Below, piece after piece: positions 9,127 to 17,282 of a stretch of 64,000 bases of DNA. Position numbers and translations under genes: made by a program. This DNA is from Lichenicoccus sp965277665 (GTDB taxonomy: Bacteria > Pseudomonadota > Alphaproteobacteria > Acetobacterales > Acetobacteraceae). The notes below the pieces were generated by a model that was not told where the DNA came from, ran no database searches, and saw nothing but the letters and a program-made list of their open reading frames with translations. The stretch covers positions 2,604,001 through 2,668,000 of the forward strand of contig NZ_OZ255835.1 of assembly GCF_965277665.1 (NCBI RefSeq). The letters are read 5' to 3'. Numbering within the stretch: the first letter of the stretch is position 1; every line of letters begins with the position of its first letter.

Positions 9127-10110
9127 ATGAAGACGGGCTCCCTCCGGCTGTTCGTCCGGCACAACGCGATCCCGTTGCTGGCGGCCGCGGTGTTCGCCGC
9201 GATGTTCGCCCTCTACCTGGCGCTGCAGCCGCGCGGGGTGACGGTGGGCACGTTGGTGACCGCGTCGAACAAGGGCGTGCTGCTCGCCCTGATCGCCTGC
9301 GCGCAGACCCTGCCGGTGCTGACCGGCGGTATCGATCTTTCGGTGGGCGCGATCGCGGTGCTGGCCAACTGCCTCGCCTCGACGCTGCTCGGCGGCAGCG
9401 GCCTCTCGCTCGCCGGCGGCGTGGCGGCGACGCTCGCCGCCGGCGCACTCGCCGGCGGCTTCAATGCCGTGGCGGTCGTGTGGGGCCGGCTGCAGCCGAT
9501 CATCGCCACACTGGCGACCAGCTCGATGTTCTACGGCCTGTCGCTGCTGCTGCGCCCTGAGCCGGGGGGCGACGTCAACGACGATTTCGCCAGCGCGCTC
9601 ACCGGCGACATCCACGGCGTGCCGACCTCGCTGCTGCTGCTGCTTGCGGTGCTGCTGCTGTTCTGGCTGCCGTTCCGGCGCTCGCTGATCGGGAGAGGCG
9701 TCTATGCGGTGGGCTCGGCGGAGGCGGCGGCCTACATGTCCGGCGTCAAGATCAACCGCTCCAAGGCGTGCGCGTATGTGCTGAGCGGCGTGCTTGCCAG
9801 CCTCGCCGGGCTGCTGCTGACCCTGATCGCGGAAAGCGCGCAGGCCAGCGCGATCCAGGCCGGCGACCTCACGCTGAATGCCATCGCGGCGGTGGTGATC
9901 GGGGGCACCTCGCTGTTCGGCGGCATCGGCGGCCTGGCCGGCTCGGTGCTGGGCGCCTTCATCCTGCGCACCATCGGCGACCTGCTGTTCGTGCTGGCCG
10001 CCTCGCCGCTGTGGCAGCCGCTGTTCCAGGGCCTGATCCTGCTGGCCGCGGTCAGCCTCGGCGCGCTGCCGCTGCTGCGCAACCGCAACCGGCTGGAGAG
10101 CTTCCGGTGA
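9127..10110 (+). CDS. Sugar ABC transporter permease 1
   Basis: A 327-residue inner-membrane permease of the BPD_transp_2 (RbsC) family with about eight to ten hydrophobic segments. The cytoplasmic coupling region contains GRGVYAVGSAEAAAYMSGV, matching the conserved G-x-YAxG-N-xxAAxxSGI motif. The LTGGIDLSVGAI motif near residue 65 is typical. An AGGTGAGCGC ribosome site precedes the ATG. It pairs with the next permease to form a heterodimeric channel. Confidence 0.93.
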   Translation: MKTGSLRLFVRHNAIPLLAAAVFAAMFALYLALQPRGVTVGTLVTASNKGVLLALIACAQTLPVLTGGIDLSVGAIAVLANCLASTLLGGSGLSLAGGVAATLAAGALAGGFNAVAVVWGRLQPIIATLATSSMFYGLSLLLRPEPGGDVNDDFASALTGDIHGVPTSLLLLLAVLLLFWLPFRRSLIGRGVYAVGSAEAAAYMSGVKINRSKACAYVLSGVLASLAGLLLTLIAESAQASAIQAGDLTLNAIAAVVIGGTSLFGGIGGLAGSVLGAFILRTIGDLLFVLAASPLWQPLFQGLILLAAVSLGALPLLRNRNRLESFR

Positions 10111-11117
10111 GTGGCCCCGCTGCGCGCACCGTATTGGCACGAGCCGCGTTCGCGCGCCGGATCGACCTGCCGCTGTTCGCCGCCAGCCTCTGCATCCTGG
10201 CGATCCTGGCGATCGGCGCGGTGTTCAACCCGAGCGTGATCTCGCCGCACTACCTGATACAGCAACTGCAGAGCGCCGCCTTCCTGGGCATCGTCGCGTC
10301 CGGCGCGATGCTGGTGATCCTGCTCGGCCATATCGACCTGTCGGTGCCTTGGACGGTCGCCGCCGCCGCCATGGTCTCCACCGGGCTTGCCGGTGCCGGT
10401 GCCGGCGGCGCAGGCAGCGGGGGCGCTGCGGGCGGCATCCTGGCGTTGCCGATCGCACTCGCTGTCGGCGGCGCGATCGGCTTCGTGAACGGCCTGGGCG
10501 TCGCCTACCTGCGCATCCCGTCGATGATCTTCACGCTCGGGGTGAATGCGGTGCTACAGGGCCTGATGGTGCTCTATACCGGCGGCTCGGCGCCGCCCTC
10601 GACCGCGCCGCCGGTGGCCCGCGCGCTGTCCGGCGGCCACCTGATCCCGGGTGTCGCGAACGCGATCCCGATCTGGGCGCTGGTCGGCGTGCTGGTCACC
10701 GTGCTGCTGCGCGCGACACCGTTCGGCCGCGCGGTCTATGCGATCGGCAACCGCGAGCGCGCCGCCTACATGTCCGGCATGCCGGTGCGCCGGGTCGTGC
10801 TCGGCTGCTTCACGCTGGCCGGCTGCGCCAGCGCGCTCGCCGGCCTGCTGGTCACCGGCTATGCCGGCAAGGCCTACCAGGGGATGGGCGATATCTACCT
10901 GCTGCCGGCGATCGCCGCCGTGGTGCTGGGCGGCACCAGCATCATGGGCGGACGCGGCCGCTACAGCGGCACCATCGCCGGCACCATCCTGATCGTGCTG
11001 CTGCAGAGCATGCTGGCGGTGCTGCAGATGCCGGATGCCGGCCGGCAGATCATCTATGGCATGGTGATTTTCGTGATGCTGCTGATCTATGGCCGCGGCA
11101 GCGCCCTGCGAACGTGA
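10107..11117 (+). CDS. Sugar ABC transporter permease 2
   Basis: Second RbsC-type permease, 336 residues from the GTG at 10107, which overlaps the TGA of permease 1 (GTGA). An open frame extends upstream to 9768 but lies inside permease 1, so the overlapping GTG is the likely start. Family motifs are LLGHIDLSVPWTVA, GRAVYAIGNRERAAYMSGM and VLGGTSIMGGRGRYSGTIAG. It completes the importer begun by the binding protein at 6.5 kb. The stop is immediately followed by a palindromic repeat that may also act as transcript end. Confidence 0.93.
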   Translation: MSGPAARTVLARAAFARRIDLPLFAASLCILAILAIGAVFNPSVISPHYLIQQLQSAAFLGIVASGAMLVILLGHIDLSVPWTVAAAAMVSTGLAGAGAGGAGSGGAAGGILALPIALAVGGAIGFVNGLGVAYLRIPSMIFTLGVNAVLQGLMVLYTGGSAPPSTAPPVARALSGGHLIPGVANAIPIWALVGVLVTVLLRATPFGRAVYAIGNRERAAYMSGMPVRRVVLGCFTLAGCASALAGLLVTGYAGKAYQGMGDIYLLPAIAAVVLGGTSIMGGRGRYSGTIAGTILIVLLQSMLAVLQMPDAGRQIIYGMVIFVMLLIYGRGSALRT

Positions 11118-11275
11118 GGCTGCTTGCAAACGCCTGCTGCTGGCGATCCGACGCGCCTTTCCTGCGCTCCGCTGCTCACGGCCATCCAGGCCGCTGCGCT
11201 GCGGTGCTCTGAAAGTCACGCCGGCCGCGGCACTGCGTGCCGCTCTCATCCAGCATCAGGCGTTTTCAAGCAGCC
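11118..11275. repeat. Palindromic intergenic repeat family B, copy 1
   Basis: A 158-bp unit with 26-bp imperfect terminal inverted repeats: 11118-11143 (GGCTGCTTGCAAACGCCTGC...) pairs with 11250-11275. The inner part is clearly similar, in reverse orientation, to the repeat at 39504-39665, sharing GCGATCCGACGCG next to the inverted repeat and an inner GGTGCTCAC/GCTGCTCAC block. It holds no open reading frame of note and resembles a MITE or a structured RNA-like repeat. It sits between the ABC operon and the DUF4864 gene. Confidence 0.8.
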
Positions 11276-11297
11276 TCCATGCGGAAAAGGAGGACAC

Positions 11298-11726
11298 ATG
11301 CGCTGGATCGTGAGTCTCTTTCTGGTGCTGGCGGCGCTTGGTCCCGCCTATGCCGATACGATTGCTCCTTCGGACCAATTGGCGATCCGCGGCGTCATCA
11401 CCGCGCAGATCCAGGCCTTCCGGCGCAATGACGGGCCGGCCGCCTACAGCTACGCGGCCCCCGGGATCCGCGCGCATTTCCCGGATGCGTCGCATTTCCT
11501 GGCCATGGTGCGCGCGGCGTATCCTGCGGTGTTCCGGCCGCGTTCGTACAGCTTCGGCAGCCTGGAGCCGGAGCCTGACCAGGCTGGCATCCTGGTGCAG
11601 AAGGTCGAGTTCTTCGGACCGGACGGCGATGCCTCGCAGGCGCTCTATTCGATGCAGCACGAACCCGACGGACGCTGGCTGATCGCCGGCTGCGCCCTGG
11701 TCACCAACAAGCGCGTCGCAATGTGA
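11298..11726 (+). CDS. DUF4864 domain-containing exported protein
   Basis: A 142-residue protein with signal peptide (MRWIVSLFLVLAALGPAYA) followed by a compact alpha/beta domain similar to DUF4864: an initial helix region IRGVITAQIQAFRRNDGPAAY, then ASPGIRAHFPDASHFL-like residues, and a C-terminal YSMQHEPDGRWLIAGCALV. Proteins of this type resemble NTF2-like domains, but no role is established. The AAGGAGGA ribosome site places the start at 11298. Its stop overlaps the GTG of the channel-like gene (ATGTGA), so the two may be translationally coupled. Confidence 0.8.
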   Translation: MRWIVSLFLVLAALGPAYADTIAPSDQLAIRGVITAQIQAFRRNDGPAAYSYAAPGIRAHFPDASHFLAMVRAAYPAVFRPRSYSFGSLEPEPDQAGILVQKVEFFGPDGDASQALYSMQHEPDGRWLIAGCALVTNKRVAM

Positions 11727-12421
11727 CGCAGACGGACGCGACGACGAGGCTGCCCCGCGCCGCGGGCAGTGTGCGGCGCTCGCTGCTGGCCCGCGAGCCT
11801 GGCTGGCAGTTCAGCCTGATGCTGGCGCTGGACATCATCGTGCTGTTCATCGCGATCCCGGCGCTGGGCGCGGGCGACGCGGACCGCAGCGTGGTGGTAC
11901 TGCTGCAGTTCATCCTGGCCGTGGTGGCGATCGGGCTGCTGGCGAAGTCGGCGTGGCTGCGCCTGATCCTGGCTGCGAGCTTCGCGCTCCCGCTACTCGC
12001 GCGGCTGCTGCCAGGGCTGCTGCCACAGGCGACCACGCTCACGATGGTGTTCGCCTACAACCTGCTGGTGACGGCTGCGATGGCACGCGCGGTGTTCGGA
12101 CCCGGCGAGGTGAACCATCACCGGATCGCCGGCGCCATCTTCATCTATCTCAATCTCGGGCTGCTGTTCGCGGTGGCCTATGCCGGGCTGCAGCTTGCCG
12201 TCCCCGGGGCGTTTTCCGGATTGTCGGAGCATGCCTCGCACCATGCATCGAACCTGCTCCATTACAGCTTCTCGACGATGACCGCGATCGGCAACAGCGG
12301 CATCACGCCGCAATCACCCTTCGCGGCCAGCCTCGCCGACCTGCAGACGATCGCCGGCCAGCTGTTCCCGGCGATCCTGCTGTCACGCCTGGTCGGATTG
12401 CACGTGTCGCGAAGTCGCTAG
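11723..12421 (+). CDS. Ion-channel-like membrane protein with altered selectivity filter
   Basis: A 232-residue membrane protein. Four hydrophobic segments precede a two-helix pore module at residues 130-230. After the outer pore helix comes HYSFSTMTAIGNSGITPQSP and then a last helix ending FPAILLSRLVGL. The arrangement and flanks (F-S-x-T, ITP, GQLF) match the bacterial ion-channel family in which the filter is T-x-G-Y-G-D, but here GYGD reads GNSG. K+ selectivity is therefore not expected; the function is unknown. GTG start overlaps the DUF4864 stop. A partial second copy lies at 16300-16345 and 18007-18222. Confidence 0.7.
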   Translation: MTQTDATTRLPRAAGSVRRSLLAREPGWQFSLMLALDIIVLFIAIPALGAGDADRSVVVLLQFILAVVAIGLLAKSAWLRLILAASFALPLLARLLPGLLPQATTLTMVFAYNLLVTAAMARAVFGPGEVNHHRIAGAIFIYLNLGLLFAVAYAGLQLAVPGAFSGLSEHASHHASNLLHYSFSTMTAIGNSGITPQSPFAASLADLQTIAGQLFPAILLSRLVGLHVSRSR

Positions 12422-12516
12422 TGCATACAACATGCTCTGCTTGGACGCGAAATGAGAGCCGCTTTGTGAGTTCGTCGGCACCGCGAAGTGATGCAAATTA
12501 ACCTCATGTTGCTCAA
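12420..12516. repeat. Hairpin repeat family A, degenerate copy 1
   Basis: Just after the channel gene stop lies a diverged copy of the repeat seen at 18221-18349 and 32598-32699. Shared blocks are CATGCTCTGCTTG, GAAATGAGAGC, TTGTGAGTT, GGCACCGCGAAG and CTCATGTTGCTC. The stems are partly broken. The rest of the 208-bp gap up to the methyltransferase start shows no gene. Confidence 0.65.
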
Positions 12517-12629
12517 GTGTCCCGGTGGGGGATGACACCGATCATCGTCGGCGCAGGTGCCGATCAACCACGGAGACGGGCGCCTTGGATGCAGGACCCG
12601 GAACGGGCATTCCGCCTGGCGACTTGCAC

Positions 12630-13556
12630 ATGAACCGGATGCAGGCGCTGCTGGAGGGACTGGACCTCGCCCGCACCAGCGGGCTGGAGATCGGGGCGCT
12701 GCACAATCCGATCCTTCGAAAACCGGCGGCCCGGGTGCTGTATGTCGACCATGTCGGCACCGAGGCGCTGCGGGCGAAATATGCCGGCGATCCCGATGTG
12801 GATCCCGGCCGCATCGTCGAGGTGGACGTCGTCTGGAACAGCGGCCCCCTGGACGTCGCCTGCGGGGGACGCCGCTTCGACTACGTCGTGGCCTCGCACG
12901 TGATCGAGCACATACCCGACCTGGTCGGGTGGCTCGGTCAGTTGAAATCGGTGCTGCGCCCGTCCGGGACCGTGCGGCTGATCATTCCGGACCGGCGCTA
13001 CTGCTTCGATCACCGCCGCGAGACCAGTTCGGCGGCGGACGCGATCCTGGCCGCGCGCGCCGGAACCATGATCCCGGGACCCAGGCAGATCCTGGATTTC
13101 ACGCTGCAGTATGCCGCCCGCGACCTCGACGAGGCCTGGCGCGGCCAGCCAGGTTCCGACCCGCCGCCGACCCGGCAGGAGTATGACCGGGCGATCGCCA
13201 TCATGGAGGACGCCTTGTCGAGAGGCGCCTATCATGACGTGCATTGCTGGGTGTTCACGCCGCTAGCGTTCGCGCGCCTGATGCGCCAGCTGGCCGCTTA
13301 CGGGTTGATCGGCTTCGCCTGCACCCGCTGCACCGCCACCGCCGCCCACAGCCTGGACTTCTTTGTCCACCTGATGGCGACCGACGACGAACGCCTGATC
13401 GCCGACACCTGGGACTGGGCGGTGCGGCAGCATCAACCGCAAGTGCACGACCCGGACCTCGTCGGCAGGCTCCAGGCCGAACTGGCCGCGCTGCGCGCCT
13501 CGAAGAGCTGGCGCCTGACACGGCCCCTGCGCCGCCTCTCCTCCCGGTTCAGATGA
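12630..13556 (+). CDS. SAM-dependent class I methyltransferase
   Basis: About 308 residues. The methyltransferase signature is recognisable: GLEIGALHNPIL (SAM-binding loop), VVASHVIEHIPDLVGWL (motif with acidic SAM contact and His) and LRPSGTVRLIIPDRRYCFD. This arrangement occurs in methyltransferases of glycan and cell-surface loci. Start chosen at ATG 12630; the frame is open back to GTG 12525, and the ribosome site is unclear. The stop overlaps by 8 bp the convergent FkbM-family gene. The C-terminus is basic (SKSWRLTRPLRRLSSRFR), a tail common in glycosylation-associated enzymes. Substrate unknown. Confidence 0.8.
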   Translation: MNRMQALLEGLDLARTSGLEIGALHNPILRKPAARVLYVDHVGTEALRAKYAGDPDVDPGRIVEVDVVWNSGPLDVACGGRRFDYVVASHVIEHIPDLVGWLGQLKSVLRPSGTVRLIIPDRRYCFDHRRETSSAADAILAARAGTMIPGPRQILDFTLQYAARDLDEAWRGQPGSDPPPTRQEYDRAIAIMEDALSRGAYHDVHCWVFTPLAFARLMRQLAAYGLIGFACTRCTATAAHSLDFFVHLMATDDERLIADTWDWAVRQHQPQVHDPDLVGRLQAELAALRASKSWRLTRPLRRLSSRFR

Positions 13557-14364
13557 ACGCGACGAGCTTCTCGAAGGTCTGGGCCTTCTCCTCGGGCACG
13601 AGGGCCTGGTTCCACGCCTGTGGATCGAAGCCGATCTCGACGGTCCGGATGGCCTGTCTCTCGGGTTTGAGCCGATACGGGACATAACGGTTCATCTTCA
13701 AGAAGCCGTTCAGCCAGGGAAAGTCGGCTCCCTGCAAAACCTCCTGGAAGATTACCGGACGGTACAGCTTGATGATCCAGGGCGCTCCCTTCAAGGTGGC
13801 GGCCTCGTGGCCCTCGACGTCGATCTTTATGACTGAAACCTGCTTCCATCGATATTTCGATAGAAGCAGCGCATGGTCGAGCCGCTTGACCGTTACGGTA
13901 TCGTGCCTGAGATGACTGGACTTGAAATGAGGGTCGAGGGACGCGCTGGTTTCGACCAGCCCGTGGTCATCATGGGGAATGTACAGTCTCGCCGCCCCGT
14001 TCCTGTCGCTTATTGCCTCCTGCCTGATGCTCACTCGGCGGGAGACTCCGTTGAGACCGGCGTTCCTGCGGGCGATCGCACGGATTTCCCCGACCGGCTC
14101 GAAAGCAAGAACGTTGTTCCGAACATCGGCGCTCGCCGCGAGAAGAGTGTAGAAACCGGTGTTGCAGCCTATGTCGATGACCAGGCCGGGCCAGCGTCTC
14201 ACTGCGGCAGACAGGAACTCGGGAAGTGGGCGCTCGAAGGATGCCCACCCGTTCGCGGACACGCTGTTCGCGACCTGGTCGTTCCGACCGGCATTGTCGA
14301 ACTTGAAGGAATAATCGGCTGGATCGCGAGCGTCACGTCGCTCTGCGGCACCTGTATCACCCAT
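13549..14364 (-). CDS. FkbM family methyltransferase
   Basis: A 271-residue SAM-dependent O-methyltransferase of the FkbM family. Motifs: VIDIGCNTGFYTLLAA (SAM loop), LAFEPVGEIRAIARRNAGLN and the family hallmark VSVIKIDVEGHEAATLKGA. The ATG at 14364 is taken because upstream codons overlap the DUF2142 gene and encode a Cys/Arg-rich non-family sequence. It lies 31 bp after the DUF2142 gene on the same strand, so both are likely co-transcribed. FkbM enzymes typically methylate sugars or polyketides; the target here is unknown. Codon use appears less GC-rich than neighbours, hinting at transfer. Confidence 0.87.
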   Translation of the reverse strand: MGDTGAAERRDARDPADYSFKFDNAGRNDQVANSVSANGWASFERPLPEFLSAAVRRWPGLVIDIGCNTGFYTLLAASADVRNNVLAFEPVGEIRAIARRNAGLNGVSRRVSIRQEAISDRNGAARLYIPHDDHGLVETSASLDPHFKSSHLRHDTVTVKRLDHALLLSKYRWKQVSVIKIDVEGHEAATLKGAPWIIKLYRPVIFQEVLQGADFPWLNGFLKMNRYVPYRLKPERQAIRTVEIGFDPQAWNQALVPEEKAQTFEKLVAFI

Positions 14365-14395
14365 ATCAGCGATGACGCCCTTGTTTGCGTTTACT

Positions 14396-15760
14396 CTACA
14401 GATAATAGCGCCATACGATCGCATGCAGAGCCAGCGCGATCGAGAGCGCCGGAAAGGCGCAAAGCACGACCCGTACGATCGCGCGAGTCGTCTCGGCACG
14501 AATACGAAGGCCAGGTAGCAATAGCGGCAGCATGAGCGCAATCGGCAGGAAATACCGCCCCTGCACACCGTCGATGAAGCCGGCGCCGGTCGGTGTCCAG
14601 CTCAGATACTGGAAAAACAGGGTCGCCACCACCGCAGCCCCGACGCAGCACGCCGCAAAGAGCCGTACGCGACGAGGGATTGCGAGCAGTTCCTGTGGAC
14701 AGCAAGACGCGAGAGCGCCAAGCAGCACGACGCTCGCCAGCCGGTAATAGGCGACTGGCAGACTTGTATCGAGCCAGCCGAGTACGCCGATGAACTGACG
14801 TCCCCAAGGCAGTCCCTCGTGGAAATCCGCCGCACACGCGCCCGCGACTGCATCGGCGAACAACATCGGGTTCCTGCCCAGAACATGAAGCTGCCGCGAG
14901 ATGGCCGCGGCCGAGGCAGGAAGCTCACTCCAGTGGCTCGCGACAGCAGACCAGCACAGCACCGACAGGATGACGGCGGCACATGCCGTCACCCGCCGTC
15001 GCGGCGACAGGCCTCTTGGCATCAGCAGGATGAATGCGAGCGGCAGATAGGGTGGTCGCGCCATGAGGACCAGTGCGAGCGAGAGACAGGCCGCGACCAG
15101 ACCGCGCCCCGCTTCTCGAATCACGCTCTGGAGACTGCTGCAAGCGAGGGCCGCCAGCGCGATCATCGGACCATCCTGCGATACCGATGCAAATAGTGCG
15201 AGCGACATCGGCAGGCACAGCACGGTGAACAGGAACGTCGCCGCCCCTCCGGCGCGCGCGATCGCAAGAGCGGCGATGCCGATGCTCGCGAGTCCGGTCA
15301 GGAGACGCGAGAGTTCAAGCGTGTGCAGCACCGAAAGCCGGGTCAGCCGCCCGAGATCGATCCCGATGGCTGCCGGGATGTACAGGAACGGCGGGTAAAT
15401 TGCTGTGTTCGGGAACGGCTCGTCCCCGCGCCCGGCTTGCGTCCAGCCGATGGCGTCGGCTGCCGCGAGCTTGGGCCGCGTCACCTTGCGTTCGGTATGG
15501 AACTTGAGCCCGCCGAACGCGGCACCCGCGGCCGGGATGGCACGATTGATGCGGCCCCCGGTCGAGCCGTCCGGCGTACGGGTCGCGACCATGGTTCCGA
15601 GCGAGACCTGATCGGCCCGCTCGAAATGGGCGAGTTCGTCTGCCGCCTGGAAGGGCGGCATCAGCAGCGTGATGGCGAGCACGGCGACGCCCCCATAGAC
15701 GCAGAACAGCGCCGCGAGCACGTCAGGGCGCGTCGACTGGTCGCGTAGGCGAGTGTTCAT
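14396..15760 (-). CDS. DUF2142 multi-pass membrane protein
   Basis: A 454-residue inner-membrane protein with about ten hydrophobic helices. The N-terminal motif ITLLMPPFQAADELAHFERA places the acidic DE..H group just after the first helix, as in DUF2142 proteins and GT-C-like glycosyltransferases. The late motif GVQGRYFLPIALML is also typical of the family. It may transfer or move polyprenyl-linked sugars for surface glycans, by analogy only. ATG at 15760 gives a basic N-terminus before the first helix. It forms a unit with the FkbM methyltransferase downstream. Confidence 0.78.
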   Translation of the reverse strand: MNTRLRDQSTRPDVLAALFCVYGGVAVLAITLLMPPFQAADELAHFERADQVSLGTMVATRTPDGSTGGRINRAIPAAGAAFGGLKFHTERKVTRPKLAAADAIGWTQAGRGDEPFPNTAIYPPFLYIPAAIGIDLGRLTRLSVLHTLELSRLLTGLASIGIAALAIARAGGAATFLFTVLCLPMSLALFASVSQDGPMIALAALACSSLQSVIREAGRGLVAACLSLALVLMARPPYLPLAFILLMPRGLSPRRRVTACAAVILSVLCWSAVASHWSELPASAAAISRQLHVLGRNPMLFADAVAGACAADFHEGLPWGRQFIGVLGWLDTSLPVAYYRLASVVLLGALASCCPQELLAIPRRVRLFAACCVGAAVVATLFFQYLSWTPTGAGFIDGVQGRYFLPIALMLPLLLPGLRIRAETTRAIVRVVLCAFPALSIALALHAIVWRYYL

Positions 15761-15924
15761 CCGATAGCCATCAACCTGCATGTCTGCCGGCGGCGCCGAG
15801 AGTCGGGAGATCGGTATTCGAACCACCCCTGTCGCGGAGCGGAGTGATTGAACAACGATTGCTGGACAGGACGCAACTCCGCGCAGAGGCCGCACAGGAA
15901 AGCCGGATCAAGAGCGAGGACCCG

Positions 15925-16299
15925 ATGAAAGCCGACAACCCTGCCGGGATCCGGCGCCCCCGCACCTGGCTGCGGGAAGCGGATTGCAACATCGAGGCGT
16001 TCGCGCGCCAGCGGTCGCGCACCACCGAAGCCGCCGAATACCCGCTCGCAGACGCGATCGCCGGCAACGTGCCGGTCATGACGGCGATGCAATCCGGGCG
16101 GCTGCCGCCGATCCCGAGGCCCGGCAGGTCCTGCTCGCCGAGTGGTGCGACGCGATGACGGCCGGCCCCGGCATCGTCGCCCTCCGCGCGGCCTTCGCCG
16201 ACCATGCGATGATCGACGATGCGATCGCGCTGGTCAGCGAGGCGTGGCTCGGGCGGCCTGGCAGGTCACCTCGCAAGCCAACCGCGTCAATCCCGGCGC
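15925..16299 (+). pseudogene. Fragment of a phytanoyl-CoA dioxygenase-like gene
   Basis: A decayed partial copy of the intact gene at 21519-22709. The first about 150 bp align codon by codon (MKADNPAGIRRPRTWLREAD against MTDNLTEIRRRRTWLRAAD). A 1-bp deletion then breaks the frame after NVPV near 16078. Similarity continues at DNA level through the CGGCATCGTCGCC region, skips about 200 bp and resumes at GCGATCGCGCTGGT up to GTCAATCCCGGCG. It then switches abruptly to channel-gene sequence at about 16300. Not functional. Confidence 0.85.
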
Positions 16300-16345
16300 T
16301 CCCGCTGCTCGCACGGCTGCTTTCGGGGCTGCTGCCGCAAGCGAC
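16300..16345 (+). pseudogene. Left fragment of duplicated channel-like gene
   Basis: These 46 bp match 11988-12033 of the intact channel gene with a few substitutions (CCCGCTGCTCGCACGGCTGC against CCCGCTACTCGCGCGGCTGC). The fragment is fused to the dioxygenase remnant on its left and stops at CAAGCGAC, exactly where the right fragment at 18007 resumes. The second copy was thus split by inserted DNA. Confidence 0.8.
16338..16345. repeat. 8-bp direct duplication, left copy
   Basis: CAAGCGAC here is repeated at 18007-18014, and both correspond to the single CAGGCGAC at 12026-12033 in the intact channel gene. Both share the A variant, as expected for a target-site duplication. Eight base pairs is the size made by IS66-family elements. 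Confidence 0.65.
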
Positions 16346-16735
16346 GTAACCGTTCGGTCGCTGCACGCTGACGCGGTCTGGGGTGACGTGCTGATGGTTC
16401 CGACTCAGGTCGGAGTGGGTCGGGCGTGCGGCATGACCGGGAGTATTGGCGCCAGCACATGCTGGCGCATCGCCGCAGCCGTCTGACCCGGACGGCCTAC
16501 TGCCAGCAGAACGGCCTGCACACCAAGACCTACCGCACCTGGAGCCGCAGGCTGGCGGCGGAGGGCGTGGTCGAACCAGTTCGCTTGCCCGGCGCCGGCG
16601 CAGGGGCGATGCAAGGGGTAGAGGAGCTTGCTTGCCCGTTGCTTCCGGCAACACCCAGCACCCGGACCGGCCAGGTCGAGTTGGTGGGTACGGTGGCGCA
16701 GCGGCAGCGTTACACGGTGGAGGAGCGGCAGCAGC
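16346..16735 (+). mobile_element. IS66-family remnant (left end and accessory tnpA fragment)
   Basis: Begins with GTAACCG directly after the 8-bp duplication, resembling the GTAAGCG ends of IS66 elements. A GTG-started frame at 16426 encodes VRHDREYWRQHMLAHRRSR, then LTRTAYCQQNGLHTKTYRTW, a match to the IS66 accessory protein TnpA (helix-turn-helix). The frame loses similarity near 16735 where IS3-type sequence begins on the other strand. No TnpB, TnpC or matching right inverted repeat was found, so the element is a remnant. Confidence 0.7.
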
Positions 16736-17205
16736 ACGTGCTCATCGAGCAGGACATGCAGGCGCCGAGAGCCGAACCGGCGTCGTTCACCCGCAAGGTC
16801 ACGCAAACGGGCGCGCGCCTCCTTTTCGTCCCGACGACGCGACGTGCAGGCCATGTCTTGGGGTCGATGCCGACCGACCGGCAGTCCCGCCGCTGCGGAT
16901 AGTCTTGCTCCGTCATCCCCTCCGCCGGTCTTCCATCGGTCTTCGACCGACGGAACCTTGACCGGCTCCGCCCAGGTGGCGGCATCCCGCCGCAAACCGG
17001 GCGTCGCGAGTTTTTTTTTCGCCAGAAATTCCTTCGGCGTCGAGACGTCCATGACACTCTCCGCCAGGAGCCGCTTCAGCCTCGCGTTCTCCGCTTCCAG
17101 AGCCTTGAGACGCCGCGCCTCCGACACCTCCATCCCGCCGCATTTCGAGCGCCACATGGTGCCGGTCGTACCGGAAACTCCGATCCGGTCTGCGCGCTCG
17201 CCCCC
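16735..17205 (-). pseudogene. IS3-family transposase fragment, frameshifted
   Basis: On the minus strand WRSKCGGMEVSEARRLKALE and ENARLKRLLAESVMDVSTPK match the leucine-zipper end of IS3-family OrfA (IS2/IS407-like). A shifted frame then gives CRSVGIDPKTW, and a third gives LRDLAGERRRFGSRRLHVLL, the start of OrfB. At least two frameshifts and both ends are missing: neither the DDE core nor terminal repeats remain. It is inserted in, or joined to, the IS66 remnant. Non-functional. Confidence 0.8.
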
Positions 17206-17282
17206 CGGCACGACGTGGTGATCGCGGCGCGCATGTGGGAAGATCGGCCCGCGCTTGTCTGGCGCGGATACGAGAGGACGAC

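Noticed and set aside
7486..10140. 884-codon open frame on the minus strand over the ABC operon
   Set aside because: Shadow of the ATPase and permease genes; low-complexity composition.
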